Source of the DNA: an uncultured Sphingomonadaceae bacterium
GTDB taxonomy: Bacteria > Pseudomonadota > Alphaproteobacteria > Sphingomonadales > Sphingomonadaceae
Reading direction: 5' to 3'
Length of the DNA stretch: 64,000 bases
NCBI GenBank assembly: GCA_947488625.1
Contig: CANKZR010000001.1
Span: 1,798,001-1,862,000 of the forward strand
A program made the translations under genes and the position numbers. A model generated the notes under the pieces. The model was not told the DNA's origin. It saw only the letters and a list, made by a program, of their open reading frames with translations, and made no database searches. This document shows positions 24,786 through 33,963 of this stretch, piece by piece. Each line of letters opens with the position of its first letter. The first letter of the stretch is position 1.

Positions 24786-25403
24786 ATGGAACGCGAACCA
24801 CCATCGAAATCGGGGAAGACCGAAACGGGTATATCCGGGGCGGATAAGGCCGGGTCAGCGAAGACCGGCAAGGCTGCGCCGCGCAAGCCGAAGGCGAAAG
24901 CGGCAAAGCCCTATCAGCGCCCACGCGGCGGTCCGGCAAAGGCCGTGGCCGATCTGGTGCCGCAAATCGGCCGCGCGGCCTTTCGCCGCTACGGTTTCGT
25001 GCAATCCAGCGTCGTCACCCGCTGGCCCGAAATCGTCGGACCTACCCACGCCAGGGTATGCGCGCCCGAAAGCATCCGCTTCCCGCCCGGCGAGAAGAGC
25101 GACGGGATCCTGGAACTGGTTGCATTGCCTGGGCACGCGACCTTGATCCAGCACGTGACGCCTGAAATCATGGAGCGGGTGAACCGCTTTTTCGGCTATC
25201 GCGCGGTGGCGCGGATTAAGATCCGGCAAGGCGCGGTTAAGCCGCCTGCTGCTGAGGAGAAACGTAAAGCACCCCCGTCGCTCAAACCCATCCCGATGGA
25301 ACTGGGCGACAGCCTGCGCGATATCGGCGACCCGGAATTGCGCGCGGTGCTGGAATCGCTGGCGCGATCGGTCGCGCAAAAGGAAGAGGACGAGAAGAAA
25401 TGA
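24786..25403 (+). CDS. DciA-like DUF721 protein
   Basis: DUF721/DciA domain protein. DciA is the ancestral loader of the replicative helicase DnaB in bacteria lacking DnaC, including alphaproteobacteria. The 205-residue protein has a basic, Lys/Pro-rich N-terminus (residues 1-45) and the DUF721 core (about 55-160, with VVTRWPEIVGPTHARVCAPE and GHATLIQHVTPEIMERVN; cores RWPEIVG and LIQHVTPEI). The ATG at 24786 is chosen; ATG 24771 is possible. It overlaps the next gene by four bases (ATGA), so replication-linked dciA and dsbA share a transcript. Confidence 0.85.
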   Translation: MEREPPSKSGKTETGISGADKAGSAKTGKAAPRKPKAKAAKPYQRPRGGPAKAVADLVPQIGRAAFRRYGFVQSSVVTRWPEIVGPTHARVCAPESIRFPPGEKSDGILELVALPGHATLIQHVTPEIMERVNRFFGYRAVARIKIRQGAVKPPAAEEKRKAPPSLKPIPMELGDSLRDIGDPELRAVLESLARSVAQKEEDEKK

Positions 25404-26083
25404 AGCGCATACTGTCAGCCTTGGCGCTGGCCTGCATGATCCCGGCGAACCCTGCGATAGCGCAGAACTGGAATGCCGAGGTCGAGGATACCGGCAAGGG
25501 GCATCGCATCGGTAATCCGGATGCCCCGCTGCAACTGGTGGAATTCGTCAGCTACACCTGCTCGCACTGCGCCAGTTTCGAAGCCGATGCAGAGGCGGAA
25601 CTGCGTTATCATTACGTCCATGAAGGGTTTGCCGCGGTGGAAGTGCGGCACATGATCCGCAACCCGGTAGACCTTGCCGCAGCCATGTTGACCGAGTGCG
25701 GCGCCCCTTCCCGCTTCTTCGATAACCACAAGGCCATGCTGGCGACGCAGGACGAATGGCTGGCGCGCGCCCAAGGCCTGTCGCAGGCACAGATGGCCCG
25801 CTGGCAAAGCGGCACGCTGACGGCCCGCATGCGGGCGATCGCTTCGGACCTGGCATTTGACGATCTGATGGAAAGCCGCGGCTATTCACCCAGTGAAATC
25901 TCCGTCTGCCTTGGCGACGATGCACGGGCGCGCGCAATCGCCGACACTTCCGAAAGCAACGTGACGGAATACGAAGTTCCCGGCACGCCCAGCTTCGTGC
26001 TCAACGGTACGCTGCTGGACGGCGTACACGCGTGGGAACCGCTGCGCGCTGCCCTTGTCGCGGCGCGGCGGGACAGCGAATAG
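25400..26083 (+). CDS. Periplasmic DsbA-family thiol oxidoreductase
   Basis: 227-residue exported thioredoxin-fold protein. Residues 1-21 are a signal peptide (ending AIAQ). The redox motif is CSHC, Cys54 and Cys57, in FVSYTCSHCASFE, and the cis-Pro loop is VPGTPSFVLNG. These belong to the DsbA/DsbD-alpha clade common beside dciA and smc in sphingomonads. It likely introduces disulfides in periplasmic proteins. Starts within the dciA stop (ATGA overlap) and is followed by a second, lipid-anchored paralogue. Confidence 0.9.
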   Translation: MKRILSALALACMIPANPAIAQNWNAEVEDTGKGHRIGNPDAPLQLVEFVSYTCSHCASFEADAEAELRYHYVHEGFAAVEVRHMIRNPVDLAAAMLTECGAPSRFFDNHKAMLATQDEWLARAQGLSQAQMARWQSGTLTARMRAIASDLAFDDLMESRGYSPSEISVCLGDDARARAIADTSESNVTEYEVPGTPSFVLNGTLLDGVHAWEPLRAALVAARRDSE

Positions 26084-26208
26084 GGGACAACCCTGTGCAA
26101 AAGCTGCAATTAGACGCTATCGACGCTTTTCAATTACCAACCATCCGGTTCTAAACTGCGGCACCGCCCGCGTTAAGGCCGCACAGATCATCTCGGAAGA
26201 CACGACCC

Positions 26209-26964
26209 ATGACCATCTCGCGCCGTATTGCCTTTGCCACCCTTGCCGCTCCCTTGGCGCTGGCCCTGTCCGCGTGCGGCGATAACGAGACAGGGGATAT
26301 CTCTGGCGAACCGCTGGAAGCCGTACCTGCGCCCGAGGGACAGGAATGGACCGACGTGGTCGAAGTGACCGAGGCTGACGGCTACCTGCTGGGCAATCCG
26401 GATGCGCCGCTGAAGCTGGTGGAATATGCCTCGCTCACCTGCGGCGCCTGCGCCAACTTCGCACAGACGGGGGCAGAATCCCTGAAGGAGGACTATGTGT
26501 CGACCGGCACGGTCTCCTTCGAATTGCGCAACCAGGTCCACAACGTCTTCGACCTGACGCTGGCCCGCCTTGCGCGCTGTTCCGCTCCGCAAAGCTTTCA
26601 CCCGCTGGCAGAACAGGTGTGGTTGAACTTCAACGAGGTGATGGGCGGCATGCAGGGCGCGCAGTCGCAGCTCGCCAATGTCGGCGAACTTCCCGAGGAC
26701 CAGCGCTTCGTCGCCATCGCCAATGCCGCCGGTTTCCTGGATTTCTTCGCCGCACGTGGCGTTAGCCGTGATCAGGCCGAAGCCTGCCTTTCCGATAGCG
26801 AATCGGTGATGGCCATCGGCGAACGTTCCACCCAGCAATCGGAAGAACTGGGCGTGAACTCCACCCCCACCTTCATCCTCAATGGCCGCGTCCTTGAAGA
26901 GCGCAGCTGGGACGATCTGGAAACCGTGCTGCAAGAGGCAGGCGCACGGCCTGCCGAAGGCTGA
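26209..26964 (+). CDS. Lipid-anchored DsbA-family thiol oxidoreductase
   Basis: 251-residue paralogue of the preceding DsbA. It has a lipoprotein signal with lipobox LSAC (Cys23), a linker of about 30 residues, and a thioredoxin-fold domain with the CGAC redox motif (Cys78, Cys81) and cis-Pro loop NSTPTFILNG. The helical insert is longer than in the preceding gene. Anchoring suggests it acts at the inner or outer membrane surface, with a role distinct from the soluble paralogue. It is 18 bases before smc. Tandem duplication followed by divergence is likely. Confidence 0.9.
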   Translation: MTISRRIAFATLAAPLALALSACGDNETGDISGEPLEAVPAPEGQEWTDVVEVTEADGYLLGNPDAPLKLVEYASLTCGACANFAQTGAESLKEDYVSTGTVSFELRNQVHNVFDLTLARLARCSAPQSFHPLAEQVWLNFNEVMGGMQGAQSQLANVGELPEDQRFVAIANAAGFLDFFAARGVSRDQAEACLSDSESVMAIGERSTQQSEELGVNSTPTFILNGRVLEERSWDDLETVLQEAGARPAEG

Positions 26965-26982
26965 GGCTGACGACGGGCGCCC

Positions 26983-29900
26983 ATGGAGTTTCGCAAGCTA
27001 CGCCTTAGCGGCTTCAAAAGCTTCGTAGAGCCCGCCGAACTGCGCATAGAACCCGGCCTTACGGGTGTCGTTGGCCCCAATGGCTGCGGCAAGTCGAACG
27101 TGCTGGAAGCCATCCGCTGGGTGATGGGGGAGAACTCCCCCAAATCCATGCGGAGCGGCGGCATGGAAGATGTCATCTTCGCCGGTACCGCCAACCGCCC
27201 ACCGCGCGATTTTGCCGAAGTTGTTCTCCATGCCGTGGATGACAAGGGCGAGCCGCTGGACGTCACCCGTCGGATAGAGCGCGGTGCAGGCAGCGCATAC
27301 CGCCTGAACGGCGATGACGTGCGGGCGAAGGATATCTCCCTGCTGTTCGCCGATGCCGCCACCGGCGCCCACAGCCCCGCGTTGGTAAGCCAGGGCAAGA
27401 TCGCGCAGGTCATCGCCGCAAAGCCCACCGAACGGCGCATGATGCTGGAGGAAGCGGCAGGTATTGCCGGTCTCCACGTCCGGCGCCGTGATGCCGAGAG
27501 CAAGCTGCGCAGCACCGAGAAGAACCTGGAACGGCTGGAAGACCTGATGGCCGGTCTGGATTCGCAGATCGGATCGCTGCGACGGCAGGCGAAGCAGGCA
27601 GAACGGTACAAGACCCTGTCCGACCAGATTCGCGTGGCTGAGGCCCGGCTGCTGTTCGCCCGCTGGCGCGATGCCGCCGCCGCTGCGGAGACGGCCCGCG
27701 GTCAGGCCAGGGGCGCGGACGACAAGGTGGCCGCGGCGCAGGCTGCTGCGAAGGAGGCGCAAAAGGCGCAAGCGTCCCTTGCCCAGAGCCTTCATGAATT
27801 GCGCGACGAACTGGCCGACCGGCGTGACGATGCCAGCGCGCATGGCCACCGCATGGCCGCCCTGTCCAGCCAGCTGGAAGCTGCCGAGGACAGGCTGAAA
27901 GACCTCGACCGGCAGAAAGTGCGGCTGGAAGAAGACCGCGTCGACGCCGACCGTATGACGCGCGATGCCGCCAACGCGCTGAAGGAACTCGAATCCGCGC
28001 TCGACAAGGGTGCAAGGGAACTCGTTTCCGATGAGGAGAAGCGCCCCGACATCGCCAGGGCCGTCGAAAAGGCGGAGAGCGAGGGACGCAAGGCCGAACT
28101 CGCGCTGGCGAAGGCCACGGCGGATCACGCCGGGGTGGAAGCCGAATGGCGCGTGGCCGAGGCGGAAATCTCGCAGGCGCAATCGCGGGTGGACCGGCTG
28201 GAAGCGGAAGCGCGCCGCCTGGAAGACCAGCGCGCCGCCCTGCTGGGCGAGACCGACCCCGAGGAGGATGTCGCCGCCGCCGAGACCCGCGTCGAGGAAA
28301 CGCAGGCGCAAACCGCGCGCCTTCGCGAGGCCCTGGAAACCGCCCGCGCCCGCAAGGATGATCTGGCCTCCGCCCGCGACGAGGCGGCCTCCACCCTTTC
28401 CACCGCCAAGGCCGAACTGGCGGGGATCGAACGCGAATGGCAGGCGCTGAAGCGGGATCGTGAAGCCCGCGAGAGGCAGAAGAAGGGCGGCCACGGCCTG
28501 CCCGCCGCTCTGGACAGGATTTCCGCCGAGCCCGGCTTCGAACGCGCGCTTGCCGCCGCGCTGGGCCGCGATTCAAAGGCGCCGCTGGGAACGCCCGAAG
28601 GCAAGGCCGAAGGCCGCTTCTGGACAGGGTCAAGGGTGCCGAAAAAGGTAGCCGACAGCCTCGCCGATCACGTCCGCGAATGTCCCGATGAACTCTCCGC
28701 CCGCCTTGCGCTGGTGCACGTGGTGGAAACAGACGACGATCGCGACCTTGGCCCCGGCGAATGGCTGGTGACGAAGGATGGCTTCCTTCGCCGCTGGGAC
28801 GGTTTCGTGGCCCGCGGAGAGGGCGCGGCAGAGGCCGCCCGGCTGGAAGCGGACAACCGCTTTGCCGCGCTGGAAGATCAGCTTCCCGATCTACGCAGCG
28901 CCGTGGAGAGCGCCACCTCCGCACAGGAAACGGCGCAGGCCGAACTATCCGATCTGCAACGCGATCTGGTGGCGCAGGAACGCGGCATCGGCGAGGCGGC
29001 AGAGGCGGAGCGGCAGGCGCTTCGCTCTCTGGATCAGGCAGAGGCGCGCCGCGAACGGCTGGCCGCCCGGCGGGAGGAACTGGCGAACAGCGGCAAGGAT
29101 CTGCAGGAGCAGCGCGAAGCCGCTCAGGCCGATCTTCAAAGCGCGAAGGCGAAAAAGGCCGAGCTTCCCGATCCCGAGAGCGGGCGCGCGGCCCTGGAAG
29201 TTTCCCGCACCAGGAACGAGGCGGCGCGAGAGGCCGCGCAGGCCGCCGCCGCCGCGCTGGCCGTGCATGACCAGGCGCTGGCCGTGGCACGCGAACGGGT
29301 GGCAACGCAGCGCAAGGACATGGCCGCATGGCAGGCGCGCGCGGGCGATGCCGCCAACCGCCTTGCCGGTATGGAAGCGCGGTTCGAGGAAATCGCCGAG
29401 GAACGCGCCGTGATCGCCGCCAAGCCTGCGGGCCTGATCAAGGAGATCGAGGGCGGAGAAGCCGTGCGTGCGCGGCTGACCGAGGAACTGGCGAAGGCGG
29501 AGGCCGCCATGCGCGAGGCGGAGGAACAGGCCCGCGCCGCCGATGCTAAGCTGGCGCAAGTAAACGAGGCGCTCTCCACCGCGCGCGAGGAGCGGGCCAC
29601 GTTGGCCACGCGGGCGGAAAACGAGGAACAGCGGCGCGAGGAAATGGCGCGGCTTTCGGGCGAACGGTTCCAGTCCCCGCCCCCGCTGCTGCCGGGCAAG
29701 TTCGAATTCGACGACGATACGGTGAAGGATTCCGCTGCCGAGAGCGAGGAGATGGACCGCCTCACCGCCAGCCGCGAACGCATCGGCCCCGTCAATCTCG
29801 TTGCCGCCGAGGAACTGGAGCGGATCGAGGCGGAACACGGCGCCAGCGCGCAGGAACAGGCCGAACTGGCCGAGGCCGTGGCGCGATTGCGCGGCAGTAT

Positions 29901-30405
29901 CGGCAATCTCAACCGCGAGGGCCGCGAACGCCTGCGCGCCGCGTTCGAGGAAGTGGACGGCCATTTTCGCAAGCTGTTCAGCCGCCTGTTCGAAGGCGGA
30001 CAGGCGCATCTGGCGATGGTGGACAGCGACGATCCGCTGGAGGCTGGCCTTGAAATCTACGCCCAGCCGCCGGGCAAGCGCCTGCAGTCCCTCAGCCTTC
30101 TCTCAGGCGGCGAACAGGCGCTGACGGCGACCGCGCTGATCTTCGCCCTGTTCCTGACGAACCCTGCTCCCATCTGCGTGCTGGACGAGGTGGATGCCCC
30201 GCTGGACGATGCGAATATCGAACGCTTCTGCGACCTGCTGGACGCCATGAACCGCGACACGAAGACCCGCTACCTCATCGTCACCCACAACGCCGTCACC
30301 ATGAGCCGCATGCACCGCCTGTTCGGCGTGACGATGGTGGAACGCGGCATCTCGCGGCTGGTGAGCGTGGACCTGGGTGAGGCGGAGGCGATGGCGGCGG
30401 AGTAG
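26983..30405 (+). CDS. smc: Chromosome segregation protein SMC
   Basis: Structural-maintenance-of-chromosomes ATPase, 1140 residues. Walker A GPNGCGKS is at residues 31-38, long Ala/Glu/Arg-rich coiled coils span about 170-500 and 640-900, a hinge lies near 510-620, the ABC signature LLSGGEQALTATAL is near residue 1040, and Walker B CVLDEVDAPLDD near 1065. The length is typical for the alphaproteobacterial branch. It probably functions with ScpA/ScpB, which are not in the window. It closes the dciA-dsbA-dsbA-smc cluster. Confidence 0.97.
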   Translation: MEFRKLRLSGFKSFVEPAELRIEPGLTGVVGPNGCGKSNVLEAIRWVMGENSPKSMRSGGMEDVIFAGTANRPPRDFAEVVLHAVDDKGEPLDVTRRIERGAGSAYRLNGDDVRAKDISLLFADAATGAHSPALVSQGKIAQVIAAKPTERRMMLEEAAGIAGLHVRRRDAESKLRSTEKNLERLEDLMAGLDSQIGSLRRQAKQAERYKTLSDQIRVAEARLLFARWRDAAAAAETARGQARGADDKVAAAQAAAKEAQKAQASLAQSLHELRDELADRRDDASAHGHRMAALSSQLEAAEDRLKDLDRQKVRLEEDRVDADRMTRDAANALKELESALDKGARELVSDEEKRPDIARAVEKAESEGRKAELALAKATADHAGVEAEWRVAEAEISQAQSRVDRLEAEARRLEDQRAALLGETDPEEDVAAAETRVEETQAQTARLREALETARARKDDLASARDEAASTLSTAKAELAGIEREWQALKRDREARERQKKGGHGLPAALDRISAEPGFERALAAALGRDSKAPLGTPEGKAEGRFWTGSRVPKKVADSLADHVRECPDELSARLALVHVVETDDDRDLGPGEWLVTKDGFLRRWDGFVARGEGAAEAARLEADNRFAALEDQLPDLRSAVESATSAQETAQAELSDLQRDLVAQERGIGEAAEAERQALRSLDQAEARRERLAARREELANSGKDLQEQREAAQADLQSAKAKKAELPDPESGRAALEVSRTRNEAAREAAQAAAAALAVHDQALAVARERVATQRKDMAAWQARAGDAANRLAGMEARFEEIAEERAVIAAKPAGLIKEIEGGEAVRARLTEELAKAEAAMREAEEQARAADAKLAQVNEALSTAREERATLATRAENEEQRREEMARLSGERFQSPPPLLPGKFEFDDDTVKDSAAESEEMDRLTASRERIGPVNLVAAEELERIEAEHGASAQEQAELAEAVARLRGSIGNLNREGRERLRAAFEEVDGHFRKLFSRLFEGGQAHLAMVDSDDPLEAGLEIYAQPPGKRLQSLSLLSGGEQALTATALIFALFLTNPAPICVLDEVDAPLDDANIERFCDLLDAMNRDTKTRYLIVTHNAVTMSRMHRLFGVTMVERGISRLVSVDLGEAEAMAAE

Positions 30406-30440
30406 ATGCGGATTGGCCGAGATGGGGTGGGAAACGGACA

Positions 30441-30692
30441 TTACGGCGATAGCTGCACCCATATGGTTGGCACGTCGTATTTGAATGCCCATCCCTCAGC
30501 TGCCGCCAAAGCTGCTTCTAGTGAAATGTCGTCCTCAGCAAGTGAGCCGTAGCCCACCCATTCTCCTGTCGCCTTCCATGACCCGCCAGTGCCGTAAAAC
30601 TTGCCATCAAAAGCCTCGACGAAGAGCCAACGATCTTCATCTCCAACATCAGGCATCGCCTCTTTGGGCGCGAGGTAAACAATGTCAGCCAC
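30441..30692 (-). CDS. Small hypothetical protein
   Basis: 83-residue cytoplasmic-looking protein, acidic and rich in aromatic residues (four Trp, several Tyr/Phe; WLFVEAFDGKFYGTGGSW, WVGYGSL). GTG 30692 is preceded by an AGGGGG site. No family is recognised. It lies convergent to smc and 57 bases upstream of the soxR stop, transcribed in the same direction as soxR's opposite neighbour. Base use is slightly lower in GC than the surrounding genes, so recent arrival is possible. Confidence 0.6.
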   Translation of the reverse strand: MADIVYLAPKEAMPDVGDEDRWLFVEAFDGKFYGTGGSWKATGEWVGYGSLAEDDISLEAALAAAEGWAFKYDVPTIWVQLSP

Positions 30693-30749
30693 GCCCCCTG
30701 ATACAGTCTCGTAGGAATGTCCGCAAAGGGGTCGTAAGCGGACGCACCC

Positions 30750-31190
30750 CTAATCCAGCACCGCCCTCGGCCCCGGCCCTTTCAGGCCAAGCTTGTCGTC
30801 CTTGTTGTAAAGCTGGCATTTCGTCAGCGACAGGCAGCCGCAGCCGATGCACTGGTCCAGCTGGTTGCGCGTGCGGTTCAGCAAGGTAATTCGCGCGTCG
30901 ATCTGTTCGCGCATGGCGCGGCTGATCTTCTGCCAGTCGGTCAAAGTAGGGTTGCGGCCTTCGGGCAGGTTGGCGAGGTGAGTAACGATCTCCTCCAGCC
31001 CCAGTCCCAGCTTCTGGGCGATCAGCACGAAGCTGACGCGGCGGATATCGCTGCGCAGGAAACGGCGCTGGTTGCCATTGGTGCGCAGGGGATGGAGCAA
31101 GCCCTTGTCCTCGTAAAAACGCAGGGCCGAAACGGCAACGCCGGTGCGTTTCGACAACTCGCCGATGGTGATGAATTCCGCCCTAGGCAT
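30750..31190 (-). CDS. soxR: Redox-sensitive transcriptional activator SoxR
   Basis: MerR-family [2Fe-2S] sensor that activates its target when the cluster is oxidised, for example by redox-cycling compounds. The 146-residue protein has the MerR helix-turn-helix (residues about 8-50, ELSKRTGVAVSALRFYEDKGL) and the SoxR cluster motif C-x2-C-x-C-x5-C with Cys114, Cys117, Cys119 and Cys125. ATG 31190 follows GGGGGAT; a longer frame to 31298 runs across the sox box. It is divergent from the VOC gene, and a clear sox box (31227-31244) lies between them. Confidence 0.95.
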   Translation of the reverse strand: MPRAEFITIGELSKRTGVAVSALRFYEDKGLLHPLRTNGNQRRFLRSDIRRVSFVLIAQKLGLGLEEIVTHLANLPEGRNPTLTDWQKISRAMREQIDARITLLNRTRNQLDQCIGCGCLSLTKCQLYNKDDKLGLKGPGPRAVLD

Positions 31191-31222
31191 CGCGATCCCC
31201 CGACGCATTTTTCCACAAACGC

Positions 31223-31253
31223 TTGACCTCAACTTAGCTTGAGGTTGCATCAC
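31223..31253 (+). promoter_or_regulatory. SoxR-controlled promoter with sox box
   Basis: The sox box CCTCAACTTAGCTTGAGG (31227-31244) is an almost perfect inverted repeat of the established SoxR operator. It sits inside a 19-base spacer between a -35 TTGACC (31223-31228) and a weak -10 at 31248-31253, the overlong spacing that MerR-type activators correct. It points towards the VOC gene at 31338; soxR may be autoregulated on the other strand. Confidence 0.85.
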
Positions 31254-31337
31254 AGTGCAAGCAGTGATTCGCGGCTTGCTCGTCAGGGTGGCGGACAATC
31301 ATTGCAATACAATGCTTTGAACCCAGGAGTTCCTACA

Positions 31338-31712
31338 ATGACACAAGCCCGCATCGAACACGTCAATCTCACCGTCAGCGATCTCGATCGCTCCATCGCG
31401 CTTTTCGAAAAGTTGTGCGGGTGGAAGGTGCGCATCCGCGATCAACACGGTGTTCGCGGTGAATTCGCGCATGTCGGGGCGGAGGATACCTACCTCGCAC
31501 TGTGGGCCGATGGCGGCGACTATTCGGGCCAGCAGAAGGGCAAGCCGATGAACCATGTGGGCATCGAAGTCGGCGATCTCGACACGGCGGAGCGCGCGGT
31601 GCTGGCTGCGGGGCTAAAGACCTTCAGTCACGGCAAATATGAGCCCGGCCCGCGCACGTTCTATTTCTTCGATTGGGACGGAATCGAGTTCGAAGTGGTC
31701 AGCTACGCCTGA
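31338..31712 (+). CDS. VOC-superfamily (glyoxalase/bleomycin-resistance fold) protein
   Basis: 124-residue vicinal-oxygen-chelate protein. Two beta-alpha-beta-beta-beta modules are visible: HVNLTVSDLDRSIALFEKLC at the start and HVGIEVGDLDTAERAVLAAG after residue 75, ending FYFFDWDGIEFEVVSY, which supplies a metal-site Glu. The start at 31338 follows AGGAG. SoxR control (sox box upstream) suggests a role in detoxifying redox-cycling or electrophilic compounds, but the substrate is unknown; a thiol-dependent lyase or an antibiotic-binding protein are both possible. Confidence 0.82.
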   Translation: MTQARIEHVNLTVSDLDRSIALFEKLCGWKVRIRDQHGVRGEFAHVGAEDTYLALWADGGDYSGQQKGKPMNHVGIEVGDLDTAERAVLAAGLKTFSHGKYEPGPRTFYFFDWDGIEFEVVSYA

Positions 31713-31721
31713 ACCGGCAGG

Positions 31722-33107
31722 TCAGAACGCCTCTTCATAGATGCGCGTAATATCGCCGTTCCATTCGCCGTGGTACTTGTCCAGCAGCACCTGCGCGGGC
31801 ACCTTGCCGCTTTCCACGATCTGCTTCAGCGGATTGAGGAAGCCACTTTCGTTGTCCCCCATGGAGTTCTGCCGCCCGCGTGCCACCAGCCCGTCATGCG
31901 CAATATCCAGCACGTGGCGGGCAAGGTCTCGCATGGTGCCGCCGCGCGGCAGGGGTGCGTCGAGCCCCTGGGCGGGCACGGCGCCCCGAAGGTGCTCGCG
32001 CTCCTCCATCGTCCAACCTTTTACCAGGTCCCACGCGGCATCCAGAGCGGCATCGTCATAAAGCAGGCCCACCCACAAGGCAGGCAAGGCACAGATACGG
32101 TTCCACGGTCCGCCATCGGCGCCGCGCATCTCCAGGAAGCTCTTCAGCCGCACTTCGGGAAAAGCAGTGGATAGGTGATCCCACCAGTCGCTGGCCGTGG
32201 GCAACTCGGCAGGCAGTGCCGGCAGTTCGCCTTTCAGGAAGTCGCGAAAGCTTTGCCCTGCAGCGTCGATGTAGGTTCCGTCGCGATAGACGAAGTACAT
32301 GGGCACATCGAGCATGTAGTCGACGTAGCGTTCGTAGCCGAAATCATCGTCGAACACGAAGGGCAACATGCCCGTGCGGTGCGGATCGGTGTCGGACCAG
32401 ATGTGGCTGCGGTATGAAAGGAATCCGTTGGGCTTGCCTTCGGTAAATGGCGAATTGGCGAACAATGCGGTGGCCAGCGGTTGCAGCGCCAGGCCGGTGC
32501 GGAATTTCTTCGCCATGTCGGCCTCTGACGAATAGTCGAGGTTTACCTGGATCGTGCAGGTGCGCAGCATCATGTCGAGGCCCAGCTTGCCCACGCGCGG
32601 CATGTGGTTGCGCATGATCTCGTACCGCTGTTTCGGCATGATCGGCAGGTCTTCGCGCGCCTTGTCCGGCCACATTCCGAGGCCCAGGAAGCCGACGCCG
32701 CAGGCTTCCCCCACGGTCTTGCACTGGTCGAGATGGCGGCCCGTTTCGGCGCAGGTCTGGTGCAGCGTTTCCAATGGTGCGCCCGACAGTTCCAGCTGCC
32801 CTGCGGGTTCGAGGCTGATCGTGCCGTCGGCCCCGCTCATGGCAATGGTGTCTACCGTGCCGTCCGGGCCGCGTTCCTGCACCGGCTTCCAGCCGAAACG
32901 GCGCATGGACATCAGGATATCCCGAATGCCGCCGTCTTCGCCGTATGTTGGGGCGTGCAAATCGTCGGTCTTGAACACCAGCTTTTCGTGTTCTGTACCG
33001 ATGCGCCATTGCTCGCGCGGTTTTTCGCCTGCCTCCATCGGCGCAACCAGCTGGTCGCGGCTTTCGATCGGCGGTTCTAGCTCTTCGGAGGTCTTGCGCG
33101 TGCTCAT
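31722..33107 (-). CDS. gshA: Glutamate-cysteine ligase (plant/alphaproteobacterial type)
   Basis: First enzyme of glutathione synthesis, joining glutamate to cysteine at ATP cost. The 461-residue protein matches the GCS2 family of plants and alphaproteobacteria: WRIGTEHEKLVF near residue 36, ISLEPAGQLELSGAPLETLH near residue 95 and TIQVNLDYSSEADMAKKFR near residue 188. This class can be controlled by disulfides. It is convergent with the VOC gene (9 bases apart) and lies downstream of rsmE on the same strand. gshB is not in the window. Confidence 0.95.
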   Translation of the reverse strand: MSTRKTSEELEPPIESRDQLVAPMEAGEKPREQWRIGTEHEKLVFKTDDLHAPTYGEDGGIRDILMSMRRFGWKPVQERGPDGTVDTIAMSGADGTISLEPAGQLELSGAPLETLHQTCAETGRHLDQCKTVGEACGVGFLGLGMWPDKAREDLPIMPKQRYEIMRNHMPRVGKLGLDMMLRTCTIQVNLDYSSEADMAKKFRTGLALQPLATALFANSPFTEGKPNGFLSYRSHIWSDTDPHRTGMLPFVFDDDFGYERYVDYMLDVPMYFVYRDGTYIDAAGQSFRDFLKGELPALPAELPTASDWWDHLSTAFPEVRLKSFLEMRGADGGPWNRICALPALWVGLLYDDAALDAAWDLVKGWTMEEREHLRGAVPAQGLDAPLPRGGTMRDLARHVLDIAHDGLVARGRQNSMGDNESGFLNPLKQIVESGKVPAQVLLDKYHGEWNGDITRIYEEAF

Positions 33108-33183
33108 AGGCCTCCGCCTCTAGCCTATCGGAATCGATTGGCCACCTGCAAATTCGCAGCGGGCAAATTGACCGGAGCCAGCA

Positions 33184-33963
33184 TCAGCCATGGCTGTCCC
33201 AATCGCCCGCCAGCCCCATCCACAGGGCGACAGCGGCGATGGCAGCGGTCTCTCCGCGCAGTATGCGAGGGCCGAGCGAAATCGGTCGTGTCTGCGGATG
33301 GGAGCGGATGGCCTCGCGCTCTGCATCGTCGAAACCGCCTTCGGGGCCGGTCAGAAGAGCCGACTTGTGCGCGCCCTCCCCCCGGTCCGGGTACTTGCTG
33401 AAGGAAAAGGCATCGGCGGCGGGCGTACCGCCATCCTCGTCCGCGAAGAACAGCAGGCGATCTTCGGGCCAGTCGCGCAACAAGGCATCCAGCTTTCGCG
33501 GCGCCTCCAATTGAGGCAAGGCGGTGCGCGCGCATTGTTCGGCGGCTTCGGTTACGATGCTGCGTGCGCGATCCGGGTTCAGCTTGTGCGCCACGCAGCG
33601 TCGGGTAATGACGGGGTGAATAGCGGCCACGCCCAGTTCGGTCGCCTTTTCCAGCACCATGTCGAAACGGTCTTTCTTCAACAATGCTGGGCACAGCCAG
33701 AAATCGGGCACGGCTTCCCGTTTTCGCAGCCTTTTTGTGACGGAAAGGGTGACGGACCGCTTACCAGCTTGCGAGACATTGGCGAGCCATTCGCCGGTCA
33801 CATCGTCGCACACGATCACGGCGTCGCCCGGCGCAACGCGCATTACCTTGGCAAGGTAGTGCCCTTGCTGACCGTCTATCACCAGCGAGTGCCCTTCGGA
33901 CATTTCCCCTTCCACGAACAGGCGCGGGGCGGATTTGGGCGGCCAGGCGGGTGTAGCGGGCAT
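33184..33963 (-). CDS. rsmE: 16S rRNA (uracil1498-N3)-methyltransferase RsmE
   Basis: SPOUT-fold methyltransferase that methylates U1498 in 16S rRNA. The 259-residue protein has a PUA-like N-terminal part (residues about 10-80) and the knotted C-terminal domain with LLTGPEGGFDDAE and LGPRILRGETA, the family's SAM-binding loops. ATG 33963. It is divergent from ubiA and lies 76 bases upstream of gshA in the same direction, perhaps cotranscribed. Confidence 0.95.
   Translation of the reverse strand: MPATPAWPPKSAPRLFVEGEMSEGHSLVIDGQQGHYLAKVMRVAPGDAVIVCDDVTGEWLANVSQAGKRSVTLSVTKRLRKREAVPDFWLCPALLKKDRFDMVLEKATELGVAAIHPVITRRCVAHKLNPDRARSIVTEAAEQCARTALPQLEAPRKLDALLRDWPEDRLLFFADEDGGTPAADAFSFSKYPDRGEGAHKSALLTGPEGGFDDAEREAIRSHPQTRPISLGPRILRGETAAIAAVALWMGLAGDWDSHG

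Noticed and set aside
27410-30009. Open frames of 639 and 354 residues antisense to smc
   Set aside because: They read the Ala/Glu/Arg coiled-coil codons backwards and give low-complexity Arg/Pro or Leu/Gly peptides. The smc frame has Walker A, signature and Walker B.
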